NCBI GenBank assembly: GCA_003612405.1
Contig: RAYR01000017.1
Location: 57,258-121,257, forward strand
DNA length: 64,000 nucleotides
Direction: 5' to 3'
Source: a bacterium 0.1xD8-71
GTDB taxonomy: Bacteria > Bacillota > Clostridia > Lachnospirales > Lachnospiraceae
The notes under the pieces: model-generated
Database searches by the model: none
The model's input: only the letters and a program-made list of their open reading frames with translations
Told to the model about the DNA's origin: nothing
Translations under genes and position numbers: made by a program
Shown here: positions 42,708 to 51,396 of the stretch, piece by piece
Position numbering within the stretch: the first letter of the stretch is position 1
Layout: every line of letters starts with the position of its first letter

Positions 42708-43217
42708 ATGCGTAAAAAAAGAAGCTGGAATGATAAATTCAGACTTGCCATGGGAGAATTGGAGAATAAAATACAACGGGAAAGAGGAGATAAGAACGGC
42801 ACCTGGCCGGAACGTGAGAAGGTGGAAGCGTGGAATGAGGAAAGAAAAAGGCAGGGATATGGGCAGTACTGCGGTTCCGTCTGCGCTGCGGAAAAGACAC
42901 AGACAAAGGCAGAGCGTAAGCGGGAAGATTTTATCAAAAATGTGCTGATGCAGACCGCAAAATCTGCGGCGTTTTTGCTGGCTACGCTTGCGCTTCTACA
43001 GGGAATCATTAAGGTACTTCCGGATTCCATCACTGTAAGCAGTTCTGTAGGAGGCAGAGAGCTACCAATTTACTGTGTGGAAACAGATAAGAAGCAGGTA
43101 GCTCTCAGCTTTGACGCGGCATGGGGGAACGAGGATACCGGGCGGATTCTGGATATTTTAAAGAAACATAATGTGAAGGTGACCTTCTTTATGACGGGCG
43201 GCTGGGTACTCGGATAG
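42708..43217 (+). pseudogene. Polysaccharide deacetylase cut off by the mobile element
   Basis: 169 codons remain. A charged cytoplasmic N-terminus (about 80 residues) is followed by one membrane helix (TAKSAAFLLATLALLQGIIK) and the beginning of a NodB-type deacetylase domain: QVALSFDAAWG carries the first metal aspartate, and VKVTFFMTGGWV is the next strand. The remaining roughly 150 residues, including the second metal histidines (SHT motif), are missing; the frame reads two foreign residues and stops. Intact relatives modify peptidoglycan and are common in spore formers. The missing 3' half should lie beyond the far end of the inserted element. Confidence 0.82.
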
Positions 43218-43429
43218 GCATACATGAAAAAACTGAAATATGGCAAGAAATGTACGATTTACAAAGGACAAGCCATAGGGTAAAGGCAGGTTTTTCAAGT
43301 AGAAAGATTGAAGTAAGAGTTTATATTTAGTGGAATATTTGAATGTTTGCATAGGCACATATGCTGATAGAAATATGAGTATGTGTGTCTATTTTTATGT
43401 TCAAATATAATCAGAAAGGACAAGACATA

Positions 43430-43870
43430 ATGGCAGTACACGTAAAAAACATGAAAGAACTTAATAAGGCATTACAGCCGGTAATGGTGGGTATGGTAGA
43501 CAAAATGGCAGAGAGAGTAGAACAAACACTGAATTATTTTCTGCAAGAATACTACGATAGTTATGATCCAGTCTACTACCGCCGCTTATATGATTTTCTT
43601 CATTCAGTTATAAGGACAGAAGCGAAAGTAGTAGGCAATAAAGTAGTTGCGTCTGTATATATCGATACTGATTCAATGAATAATTACTATGAAGCTACGG
43701 GTGAACAGATAGCAAGGTGGGCGAACCAGGGAACCCACGGCGGCACGATCCGGGGAAACAATACCCCTCATGTGTGGGATGATACAATGCGTGAGACTGT
43801 TAATAATGGAGAACTTTTAAAATTGGCGGTAGATTATTTGAAAAGCAAAGGCATTTCAGTAAGAACATAA
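43430..43870 (+). CDS. Phage-like protein of uncertain role
   Basis: The protein has 146 residues. The ATG at 43430 has AAAGGAC upstream and is preferred over a start 15 codons earlier. It has a helical N-terminus (MKELNKALQPVMVGMVDKMA), then YYDSYDPVYYRRLYDFLHS and a beta-rich part with WANQGTHGGTIRG. The general look recalls HK97 gp10-like or other small tail/neck proteins of phages, but I cannot assign it firmly. It is the first gene inside the element. Confidence 0.65.
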   Translation: MAVHVKNMKELNKALQPVMVGMVDKMAERVEQTLNYFLQEYYDSYDPVYYRRLYDFLHSVIRTEAKVVGNKVVASVYIDTDSMNNYYEATGEQIARWANQGTHGGTIRGNNTPHVWDDTMRETVNNGELLKLAVDYLKSKGISVRT

Positions 43871-43913
43871 GAAAGGAAGAAAAAAACAGAATAATTTTAA
43901 GGGAGAAAAGATA

Positions 43914-44249
43914 ATGAATGAGAAAATTATTAGACCTGGATTAATAAAACGGGTGGTAGATTTATTGAAATGTAGAAATAAGAAGTATACGCAAGAAGAT
44001 GTTGAAAATATTGTGTCTGCATTTTGGGATGTTATTATAGATGCGCTTTCAAATGGCGATTCTGTAAATCTCAATGGTTACGCAACAATAGGTACAAAGT
44101 ATATGGCAGAGCGAAAGTCAAGAAATGTAGCTGAGAATAGAGAGATGATTGTTCCAGAACATTATCGAGTGTACTTTAAAGCAGGATCAAAGCTAAATCA
44201 AGCTGCAACGGCTTTTACGAAAAGGCAGTTAGGGGTGAAGAATGAATAA
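43914..44249 (+). CDS. HU/IHF-like DNA-binding protein 1
   Basis: The protein has 111 residues with AGGGAGA upstream. The order of elements is that of the HU/IHF fold: helices ending in AFWDVIIDALSNGDSVNLNGYATIG, then a strand pair and arm, then IVPEHYRVYFKAGSKLNQAA, where VPxxYxVxFKxGxxL corresponds to the conserved HU C-terminal block. It is longer than host HU by about 20 residues at the N-terminus. Its end overlaps the start of a second HU-like gene by 8 bases. It probably bends or packages element DNA. Confidence 0.8.
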   Translation: MNEKIIRPGLIKRVVDLLKCRNKKYTQEDVENIVSAFWDVIIDALSNGDSVNLNGYATIGTKYMAERKSRNVAENREMIVPEHYRVYFKAGSKLNQAATAFTKRQLGVKNE

Positions 44250-44631
44250 CGAATTACATAAAAAGGATATTATAGACAAAATATCCGGCAAATTGATTAA
44301 TGAAAAGATAGCCATAGGTGGCAATGGCAATAAGTATAAAAGAAAATATCATCTAAAATATACACAGAAAATAATCGCAAATGTATTAGATGCTTTCTGG
44401 AATGTAGTATATGAATCTATAGAGAACGGCGATTCTATTAAGATAAACAATTATATCAAGATGGAACCCAAATACTATAAGGCAGTCAAATTAAATGCCA
44501 ATGGATTCAACAATATAAAAGAGAATATTGTACCAGCACGATATAGAATCAGATTTACGATGGGTGAACGCCTGAAAGAAGCGTGTAGGAGATTATCACA
44601 AAAGAAATGTGATGATTCTGCTATGGATTGA
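44242..44631 (+). CDS. HU/IHF-like DNA-binding protein 2
   Basis: The protein has 129 residues. It repeats the layout of its neighbour: VLDAFWNVVYESIENGDSIK, INNYIKMEPKYY, then IVPARYRIRFTMGERLKEA. An N-terminal basic insertion (NGNKYKRKYHLKY) makes it longer. Overlap with the first gene suggests the two are made together, perhaps as a heterodimer, as IHF subunits are. This is inference; the fold itself is well supported by the motif order. Confidence 0.75.
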   Translation: MNNELHKKDIIDKISGKLINEKIAIGGNGNKYKRKYHLKYTQKIIANVLDAFWNVVYESIENGDSIKINNYIKMEPKYYKAVKLNANGFNNIKENIVPARYRIRFTMGERLKEACRRLSQKKCDDSAMD

Positions 44632-44664
44632 TAAGATGCAGGATTATGGAGGAAACAAGTTTAT

Positions 44665-45072
44665 ATGAAGGAAATCAAGAACTTACAGGAGAAAAGATTG
44701 ATTATTGCAAGGCATATTATGCTGGATCAGATTGAGCCTACAGACGAAAATATTATCAGTGTGTGGTGTAAGACATTTTCCGCTGACAAATCTAAGTTAG
44801 AACACGCAGAGAATACAGAATTATTTGACTGGATGCGTAGATTTATTAGTAGTAATAGTGTGAAATCCTGCAAGGAGAATTTGGCACGATTAAGGCGAAA
44901 GGGCGAGAGAAATCTAAAGTCAAAAGGCAAATATGTTGGATATGGCGCAAAATTAGTGAAAGAGCCTAAAGATTCATTGGCTACATACAATATATTTACA
45001 AAGGGTAAAAAGTATTCTGGTAATTATACTGCTTTATGTTTGAGGATGGGGAGATTATCAAAGAAAGATTGA
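44665..45072 (+). CDS. Hypothetical protein
   Basis: The protein has 135 residues with GGAGG 11 bases upstream of the ATG. It is basic, soluble and mostly helical (LQEKRLIIARHIMLDQIEPT, NLARLRRKGERNLKSKG). No family is recognised. It is on the same strand and close to the HU-like genes, so it is probably in one transcript with them. Confidence 0.65.
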   Translation: MKEIKNLQEKRLIIARHIMLDQIEPTDENIISVWCKTFSADKSKLEHAENTELFDWMRRFISSNSVKSCKENLARLRRKGERNLKSKGKYVGYGAKLVKEPKDSLATYNIFTKGKKYSGNYTALCLRMGRLSKKD

Positions 45073-45090
45073 AGGTGAGTACATAATATT

Positions 45091-45255
45091 ATGGATAGAA
45101 CGCAAAATTGCGCTGAATGTGAATTTATGAGAAAGTATGATTATGGTAAGAAAATTTATTGTTGTGACCATTCAGACAGAATTGACGATATGGGGAAATT
45201 GAGTGTTGGGGAGTTGCCGAAGAAAAATCCTGAGTGGTGTCCATTAAGAAAATAA
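45091..45255 (+). CDS. Small cysteine-rich protein, possible zinc-binding
   Basis: The protein has 54 residues starting at ATG 45091. It contains CAEC near the N-terminus, then YCCDH and a final PEWCPL, so five cysteines and one histidine are spaced like a small zinc ribbon. GGTGAG lies about 12 bases upstream, which is long. It is common for mobile elements to carry such tiny zinc-binding proteins; function is unknown. Confidence 0.55.
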   Translation: MDRTQNCAECEFMRKYDYGKKIYCCDHSDRIDDMGKLSVGELPKKNPEWCPLRK

Positions 45256-45320
45256 ATAATCGCCATTCATAACAAACTGTAAAAGCGAAATTCAAGAAAT
45301 TCTAATAACTGTCAACCGTT

Positions 45321-45344
45321 TCATTGTGCAAGTCTGCACAATGA
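45321..45344. repeat. Perfect palindrome upstream of the primase gene
   Basis: TCATTGTGCA/TGCACAATGA forms 10 paired bases around a 4-base centre. There is no T-run after it, so a protein-binding site is more likely than a terminator. Confidence 0.5.
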
Positions 45345-45397
45345 GATTCCAATAAATAATGATGAAAACTAAATATTTGAAAATAAAAATTATGAGT

Positions 45398-45429
45398 AAA
45401 AGACCGCACTGTTTTGGTGTGGTCTTTTT
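45398..45429 (+). terminator. Rho-independent terminator before the primase gene
   Basis: The 12-base-pair stem AAAAGACCGCAC/GTGTGGTCTTTT (one G-T pair) with a 7-base loop ends in T residues. It closes the transcript of the HU-like gene group. Confidence 0.8.
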
Positions 45430-45546
45430 GTGATGCAAAAAATTAAAACTTAACATTTCTGAATTTTTACTAATCAAGATTGGTACGAGTATTTTGGTAA
45501 ACTTCTAAAATATATTTCTTGAATTTCTGGTAATTTAGGAGGTTCA

Positions 45547-47418
45547 ATGGATAATGACATAAAATGTATGTACTTTAACTACAGATTCAAAGAAAAGCCG
45601 CAAGGTAAACAGTGTGGATGGGTACAGAAAAGTTTGACACAAGTAAATATTACGATTGAAAATTTGGCAGATGCTTTAGTTTATGGGGCATCGTTTAAGC
45701 CAGGAGTATTAGCAGGAGGGAATAAAGCTGAAAACTGGATAGAACAACAATTATTTGGTCTTGATTTTGATGATGGTATAAGGATAGAAGAAGCCTATAA
45801 TAAGGTTATTTCTCTAGGAATTACACCATGTTTCATGTATACGACATTCAGCCACAAAGAAGAACATCATAAATTCCGTATGATCTTCTGTAATGATACA
45901 GTAATTACAGATGGGAATATAAGGGATAAATTACAGGCTACGCTTATGGGAACTATCGGCGGTATTGATGAAGTATGTTTTAACCGTGACAGACTCTTTT
46001 TCGGCGGTAAAGGGCATACAGTATTATATCCTGATTATGATACAAGGATAAATGCTGAATCCATCATAGAAAAATACTGGAATGATGATTTTGAACAGTA
46101 TATTTCCAATGCAAAGCCGAAATCAAAGAAGAAAAAGGATAACACTGTTGCTGGTATCAAAAATAAAGGTACTGATACTGTAAAAAAGCGTTCTACATAT
46201 GAAAATCTGAATGTAAAAGCAATCAAAGAACATGATATTGAGTATCTACGCAAGGTATTAGCGCATGATCCGATAGAATTTGAGAATAAAAATGAGTTTT
46301 GGGATTATATCTACTCTGAATTGGATATAGCGGAACTGATTGACATAGACGATCCGAGGTCATTTTGTTGTGTGTTGCATGATGACCATAATCCATCTGC
46401 AAATATATTCACTACACAAAATGGCGTACAGAAATATAGATGTTGTTCTGAAAATCTCACGCTGAATATCAAACAGTTAATTGAACTGTTGGGCGATTTC
46501 AAGTCTGAATACAAAGCAATCCAATTTATCATGAATATCTACAACCTATCAATCAAAGAATCCCAATGGAGCATAGAACAGAGAGAAAATATTGATCTTA
46601 TGATAAGCAATATCACGCTGAATAAGTTCAAAGAATTGTGTCCACAGGCAGATAAAAATATCAAATATGCGAAAGATACATTCCTTATGATGCTTTCTAT
46701 TGCAAGGAATAATGTCTACAGTGAGAAATTCTCTAATGATGATGGCGAAATTGTGTTCTTTGTGACTACAAAGAAAATCGCTGAATGTCTGGGAAAAGAT
46801 TACAGTCAAAGTAAGATAGATAAGATTGGCAAATATATTAAAATGCTCATTTACCATGATTTGATCCGTATTCTTGATGATGAACAAGTACCAAAAGAAC
46901 TATTATTCAAGGCAATCAAGTATTCTGGTACTGATAAAAGGACAGGGAAACACGTTAATTTCTATGCTATCCCATCATGGGTAATTCAGCAATTAAGCAC
47001 GATTGAAAATAACGGTGTCAGGTGGAAGGAAAAAGGAGTATCATTTGATATGTTCTACCGTTCTGAAGGATTTGATGTGGCAGCTTCCATATATCCGCAG
47101 TATAAGAAAAAGAAGAATGAATATGGTGAGATTGTAGACCGTTCTACCACAAAAGCCAGTGATGAGCGTACTTTGAAGATTTCCGAGATTATATTACAGT
47201 GTATCCAGCGAAAAGGATATTGCACTGAAAAGGAAGTTGTATATATTCTTGGCAATAAATATAGATATGAAGTTACTGAGACACAGATTAAGCGCAGTCT
47301 GAATGAGATTATGGATTTATACGGATTGAAAAAGGTTAAAGCAAATAAGGCATTGAAAGAGCAGTACCATATTAAATCAGACGGTTATCCCAATATAATC
47401 ATTGAAGATGTTGCTTGA
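45547..47418 (+). CDS. Primase-polymerase-like replication protein with zinc finger
   Basis: The protein has 623 residues with TAGGAGG upstream. The N-terminal 180 residues show archaeo-eukaryotic-primase-like motifs in order: FGLDFDDG (paired aspartates), HHKFRMIF (histidine motif), and DRLFFGG (third acidic/loop motif). A CHC2-like zinc-binding segment follows (FCCVLHDDHNPSA ... YRCC, about 275-310), and the C-terminus looks like winged-helix DNA-binding modules (TLKISEIILQCIQRKGYCTE). This layout fits replication proteins of plasmids and phages that prime their own DNA synthesis. It has its own upstream region rich in inverted repeats, which could include the origin. Confidence 0.75.
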   Translation: MDNDIKCMYFNYRFKEKPQGKQCGWVQKSLTQVNITIENLADALVYGASFKPGVLAGGNKAENWIEQQLFGLDFDDGIRIEEAYNKVISLGITPCFMYTTFSHKEEHHKFRMIFCNDTVITDGNIRDKLQATLMGTIGGIDEVCFNRDRLFFGGKGHTVLYPDYDTRINAESIIEKYWNDDFEQYISNAKPKSKKKKDNTVAGIKNKGTDTVKKRSTYENLNVKAIKEHDIEYLRKVLAHDPIEFENKNEFWDYIYSELDIAELIDIDDPRSFCCVLHDDHNPSANIFTTQNGVQKYRCCSENLTLNIKQLIELLGDFKSEYKAIQFIMNIYNLSIKESQWSIEQRENIDLMISNITLNKFKELCPQADKNIKYAKDTFLMMLSIARNNVYSEKFSNDDGEIVFFVTTKKIAECLGKDYSQSKIDKIGKYIKMLIYHDLIRILDDEQVPKELLFKAIKYSGTDKRTGKHVNFYAIPSWVIQQLSTIENNGVRWKEKGVSFDMFYRSEGFDVAASIYPQYKKKKNEYGEIVDRSTTKASDERTLKISEIILQCIQRKGYCTEKEVVYILGNKYRYEVTETQIKRSLNEIMDLYGLKKVKANKALKEQYHIKSDGYPNIIIEDVA

Positions 47419-47433
47419 TATGGTATAGGTAGG

Positions 47434-47493
47434 GGTAAAAGGTGGGGGTAATATAACTTATATATCTCTGTTATATACCCCCCTCCTTTTACC
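47434..47493 (+). terminator. Long hairpin after the primase gene
   Basis: GGTAAAAGGTGGGGGTAATA pairs over about 24 positions, with a few mismatches, to TATACCCCCCTCCTTTTACC; the loop is about 12 bases. It starts 16 bases after the stop codon. There is no clear T-run. Confidence 0.55.
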
Positions 47494-47564
47494 TCAATGC
47501 TTGTCAATACCTAATTTGAAAATATATGAGAAATACATTAAAAACTGAATAATCAAACAAAACC

Positions 47565-47599
47565 AGAGACAGTATGAATCAATCGTATTGTCTCTTTTT
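47565..47599 (+). terminator. Rho-independent terminator
   Basis: The 12-base-pair stem AGAGACAGTATG/CGTATTGTCTCT (two G-T pairs) is followed by TTTTA. It lies between the primase and the HNH/AP2 genes. Confidence 0.75.
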
Positions 47600-47706
47600 A
47601 TTATGAATAGGAATCGGAGCATACAATCGGGATGCTCAATTATTAACTTGGCACAAAATGGTGCTGAGTTATCTAAGACATATCGAAAGGAAGTATCAAA
47701 CTAACA

Positions 47707-48996
47707 ATGAGCAATACAAGAGTATCAGAAATTGAAACAACAAAAATATGTAAGAAATGTGGCAGGATATTGCCAATAGAAAAATTCAGATTAGTAAAGG
47801 GGCAGTTTTATAATCCATATTATTTAAGTCAATGTAAAGAGTGTGAATATAAATATCAGCGTAAATATTTGGAGGAAAAGAATAAGATTGAATTTACGGA
47901 TAATCTGGAAATGCTGATCCATAGGCATTACAAAGATATTAAGCCTGAAAAAATACTGGATATTTCACATTTTAAGTTTATTCCATTAGGGATAGATGAA
48001 ACCTTTGTAAAACTGATGGACTATAAGAAGACATGGATATCAAATTATGGAAGGGTAATCAGGTTTTCAGATGGTAAATATAACCTGTTACAAGGAAGCT
48101 ATGATAAATATGGAGCTTTATTCTATTCGTTAAGGGAGAATGTATTTTATGATGGAAAATGGATATATAAAAGCGTACATTTATATGCGGCTAAAGCAGT
48201 AGTAGAAGAATTTATTGTGAATCCTGATAAAGCGAATAATGTTTACATATGGCACAGCGGATTTGATAAGCAGGATCATTACTACAGAAACCTATATCCG
48301 TTAAATCAGGAACAATATAGGGTTGTAAAAAATTATTTCAATAAAACAGGTGATGATTCAGAAGTATTTATTTTAAAGGTAATGAATGATATAAGATACA
48401 AGCCTGATGATTGGAGCAGAAGTATAATGGAGCCTGTTATGTGCGGTATCGGTTATCGTGGGAGTGAGAATGTAGATTGTACAGCAGAATCCTATTTGAA
48501 ATGGCATGATATGATAAATCGTTGTTATAATGCGAAATTCCATAAGAGACAGCCACAATATAAAGGATGTACAGTTTGTGAAGAATGGCTGAATTACAGT
48601 AATTTTAAAGTATGGTATGACCAGAATAAGATAAAGGGCATGTCACTGAATCTGGATAAGGATATTCTGTTTAAGGGTAATAAGGTGTATAGCCCTGAGA
48701 CAGTGGCATTTGTACCACATGCGATCAATACGTTGTTTTTGAATGGTAAGAAAAACAGGGGAGATTTACCTTTAGGTGTACATTTTGATAAGAGTAAAGG
48801 TAAATACCGTGCTGAGATGTCCTTTATGGGTGAACCGATCAAACTTGGTACGTTTGATAGTGCTGAAGATGCTTTTGCCAGATATAAGGAATATAAAGAA
48901 GACTTTATAAAGGATATGGCAGAACAGTATGGGGATGAAATACCGTATAAGATATATGAAGCAATGATGAACTGGAAAATTGAAATTGATGATTAA
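47707..48996 (+). CDS. HNH/AP2-type endonuclease-like protein
   Basis: The protein has 429 residues. An N-terminal treble-clef zinc site (CKKCGRILPIEKFR, then CKEC) is followed by a long middle part. From about residue 265 a segment typical of phage AP2/HNH proteins appears (YLKWHDMINRCYN, YKGCTVCEEWLNYSNF, LDKDILFKGNKVYSPETVAF). The C-terminus is an AP2-like DNA-binding domain (GVHFDKSKGKYRAEMSFMG, FDSAEDAFARY). Such proteins are often free-standing homing endonucleases. AAAGGAAG lies about 14 bases before the ATG. It has terminators on both sides, so it is an independent unit. Confidence 0.75.
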   Translation: MSNTRVSEIETTKICKKCGRILPIEKFRLVKGQFYNPYYLSQCKECEYKYQRKYLEEKNKIEFTDNLEMLIHRHYKDIKPEKILDISHFKFIPLGIDETFVKLMDYKKTWISNYGRVIRFSDGKYNLLQGSYDKYGALFYSLRENVFYDGKWIYKSVHLYAAKAVVEEFIVNPDKANNVYIWHSGFDKQDHYYRNLYPLNQEQYRVVKNYFNKTGDDSEVFILKVMNDIRYKPDDWSRSIMEPVMCGIGYRGSENVDCTAESYLKWHDMINRCYNAKFHKRQPQYKGCTVCEEWLNYSNFKVWYDQNKIKGMSLNLDKDILFKGNKVYSPETVAFVPHAINTLFLNGKKNRGDLPLGVHFDKSKGKYRAEMSFMGEPIKLGTFDSAEDAFARYKEYKEDFIKDMAEQYGDEIPYKIYEAMMNWKIEIDD

Positions 48997-49018
48997 ATGA
49001 TGATGGATAGATGATTAT

Positions 49019-49058
49019 AAGGCATATCGGATGTGAAAGTCTGGTGTGCCTTATTTTT
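49019..49058 (+). terminator. Terminator after the HNH/AP2 gene
   Basis: The 10-base-pair stem AAGGCATATC/GGTGTGCCTT (two G-T pairs) is followed by ATTTTT. Confidence 0.7.
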
Positions 49059-49086
49059 ACGGTTTTTTACGGTTTTTGTTATAATG

Positions 49087-49115
49087 TGGAAATAGGATTA
49101 TGGGTGTGGTATAAT
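49087..49115 (+). promoter_or_regulatory. Extended -10 promoter of the DUF7662-like gene
   Basis: A perfect TATAAT at 49110 is preceded directly by TGG (extended -10), with TGGAAA 17 bases upstream. It is about 50 bases before the start codon. Confidence 0.6.
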
Positions 49116-49168
49116 ATTTAACTATAAATATAACTATGTATTTTGATCTTTAAGGTGGTACGGTTTTG

Positions 49169-50392
49169 ATGAATTTGGATAAATTAGCTGAATATCTGAA
49201 GAAAGAGAATGAAAATATTGTTGTATTATCATTTTGCGACATAGAAAATATATTGGGCATAGATTTGCCAACTGAAGCAAAACAAGAAGCAAAATGGTGG
49301 TGGAATATAAAGGGTAGCAAGAAAGCAAAAGCATGGATAGATAGCGGATATTATACATATGATTGCAAGTGTATACCGATAACAGGTAATGTATGCTTTG
49401 AAAAAATTAAGACAGAAACCGATAAGGAAATAAAAGGCATAAAGAGAATATGGTATTTTTTAACTGATAAGGATGCTGAATTACATCAAAAAATTAAGGC
49501 ATTTTTAGAAATATTTGTTCTACCATTGATAGCTTTAGTTACATTGATTTTAACATTTATTTCAGTTTTTCCTACTAATTCTGAAACAACATCTGAAATA
49601 ATAGTTAATAACTATTATGAAAATGTAAAAAGTGATTCCCAAATCGAAATTGTTAATATTGATATACTTGAGGACATGGTGTATATAGTAGATGAAACAG
49701 AAACTTTACCGTTTATTGAGGGAACTTATATTGATATAAAACTTCGGAATAAAGGAGATACGGTTGCTTTTTTAAAAAAGATTAAATTTGAAGTAGAACA
49801 AATATTTCCTTTAGATGATCCCAGAGAAATTAATTATAGTGCGGTGGATGTTTCAGAAACATATGATGTAATATTAGATGATGAAACTACACAAACAATT
49901 GATATTTCTCAATCAGTTCCAGCAAATGGTGTCGATAGGTTTCGTTTAAAAGTATTGAGCAGTGTAGGAAATAACGACATGGATGTTATATATGTTTTTA
50001 AAATGGAATTTATATATGATGGTGATGATAAGCTTGTTTCATCAGCCAGACATATTGCAGTATTTCCTTCGGATTTTAATTTTAGTGGAGCATATGTTTA
50101 TGGGTTTGATTATAATATTTGGCTTTCGAATTACAATGAAATTAAAAGGATAGCCGAATTAGCTAGGAAGAACGATGATGTAATAGTTAGTGCACAATTT
50201 CAAAATTTATTAAAACAATATGAAAAAGAAAGCAAATTGAATGAATCAGAGTTGATTGATAAATATGATAAAAAAAATGTAATAATGATAAATAAAAGAG
50301 GGATGTTGAATGAAGAACAATGGGAAATCATTAAGAAACAATCTGATGAAAAATATCAAAAATATTACATAGAAAGGGAATGGGAAAAATGA
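49169..50392 (+). CDS. Membrane protein with N-terminal DUF7662-like domain
   Basis: The protein has 407 residues with AAGGTGG about 10 bases upstream. Residues 1-65 (LAEYLKKENENIVVLSFCDI, ILGIDLPTEA, WWWNIKG, KAWIDSGY) fit the small DUF7662 domain. One membrane helix follows (about 112-133, FVLPLIALVTLILTFISVF), then a beta-rich region (about 160-300) resembling an immunoglobulin-like fold, and a charged helical C-terminus with EKYQKYYIEREWEK. The design, an intracellular sensor-like domain, one helix and an outer or inner beta domain, would suit an accessory or defence gene, but no function is known. It is alone between a terminator and a 1-kb gap. Confidence 0.72.
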   Translation: MNLDKLAEYLKKENENIVVLSFCDIENILGIDLPTEAKQEAKWWWNIKGSKKAKAWIDSGYYTYDCKCIPITGNVCFEKIKTETDKEIKGIKRIWYFLTDKDAELHQKIKAFLEIFVLPLIALVTLILTFISVFPTNSETTSEIIVNNYYENVKSDSQIEIVNIDILEDMVYIVDETETLPFIEGTYIDIKLRNKGDTVAFLKKIKFEVEQIFPLDDPREINYSAVDVSETYDVILDDETTQTIDISQSVPANGVDRFRLKVLSSVGNNDMDVIYVFKMEFIYDGDDKLVSSARHIAVFPSDFNFSGAYVYGFDYNIWLSNYNEIKRIAELARKNDDVIVSAQFQNLLKQYEKESKLNESELIDKYDKKNVIMINKRGMLNEEQWEIIKKQSDEKYQKYYIEREWEK

Positions 50393-51337
50393 AATATTTT
50401 TTATAAGAGAGGGTTATAGTAATAGTAGACGATTAAAATTTACAGATGAAAATATATTCTTCCTTTATTCATAGCCCATTTGAATACAATGATAATGTCC
50501 AATAAGCTTGGGTATTCTGTAGGGGTATATGGTCATATAGTTTGGTAAAATATCTGTAGAATTTAAATATACTCCCTTTGTATATGGAGATTCCAGTATA
50601 CCGCATTCTTGCTTTATATCAATAGTATATCTTTGAATTTTAGGAGAAATAGCTAGAGATGATAAGTTGGTAGGGTAATAGTGTTTCGCCTGAAATTCTA
50701 ACGTGTACATTAGATTATCGGCATTATTAGAGGATGTATTTTTATACAGGGGTATACCCTTATATATGGGATTTGATTTTTTGGATGGAAACATACCCCC
50801 TATGGGATGCAAAGATACCACAACCATCAACAATCAAAAAGTTTTTAAAAGAGTACTCATTTCCTAACGTCAATGAGTACGATAGTAGTCTTTATTTATA
50901 TAATCAGTCTTTTATTATAAAAAGACGGCTGATTCTGCACATTGTAGTGTGATATACTTTGCCATTTTTTCTTCAAGTATATCACACTCTGATGTGATAT
51001 ATTTTATGGTAATAAAGATAAAGGCGATTTTTAGTGGGTAGTTCGGTTCGGGGTTGAAAAATTAAGTCGACGTATGGATAGATTAGATACGTGCTTTTCC
51101 ACGTTAAAGTCTGAAATATATTATGTAAACCTACCCTAGTACACCCTTACACCCACCACCCCTATACCATCATACAGACGGCAAACAAGCAATAAATCAC
51201 CCAAAATAACCACGCTACAAGCCGATTCTAGCCACTTTCCAGACGTTACCCTAAAATGTATCAATGAAGCCATTACAAGCCGAAAATAAGCCTAAAATCG
51301 CATGATAACCATACAAATATAAGCAAATAAACCGCAC
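50393..51337. other. Long intergenic region without a convincing gene
   Basis: About 945 bases. A 122-codon frame on the minus strand (50465-50833) has no ribosome site and is not called. Visible structure: an inverted repeat at 50946-50988, a small GTCTTTT/AAAAGAC hairpin at 50907-50926, GTTCGGTTCGGGG at 51041, and a C-rich plus-strand stretch (about 51125-51170, repeated ACCC/CACC). The asymmetric base skew and hairpins would suit an origin or transfer site, but no relaxase accompanies it. Confidence 0.5.
50946..50988. repeat. Inverted repeat AGTGTGATATACTT / AAGTATATCACACT
   Basis: The 14-base arms are perfect, with a 15-base spacer that is T-rich. A related AAGTATATCACA lies at 53016-53027, upstream of the coiled-coil gene, and a weaker TGTGATATATTTT at 50993. 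It may be a shared protein-binding site. Confidence 0.6.
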
Positions 51338-51370
51338 AAAAAAGACTATGAGCCATTGAAGCGCATAGTC
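51338..51370 (-). terminator. Terminator of the ArdC operon (minus strand)
   Basis: On the minus strand GACTATG pairs with CATAGTC, with extra inner pairs, followed by TTTTTT. It lies 27 bases after the last gene of the leftward operon. Confidence 0.8.
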
Positions 51371-51396
51371 CTTATTTTGTATTATTGATTATCTGT

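Larger units (their letters stand above)
45287..45527. repeat. Inverted repeat bracketing the region before the primase gene
   Basis: GAAATTCAAGAAAT at 45287-45300 recurs in inverted orientation at 45514-45527 (14 identical bases). Between them lie a perfect palindrome and a terminator, and no gene. The second copy is about 20 bases before the primase start codon. Confidence 0.6.

Noticed and set aside
41694..42776. 360-codon minus-strand frame opposite nagA
   Set aside because: Antisense shadow of nagA, whose metal motifs are all present on the plus strand.
50465..50833. 122-codon minus-strand frame
   Set aside because: No ribosome site, no recognisable motif, and no partner gene; it lies in a region with repeats. 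It could be a remnant of a gene but cannot be supported.
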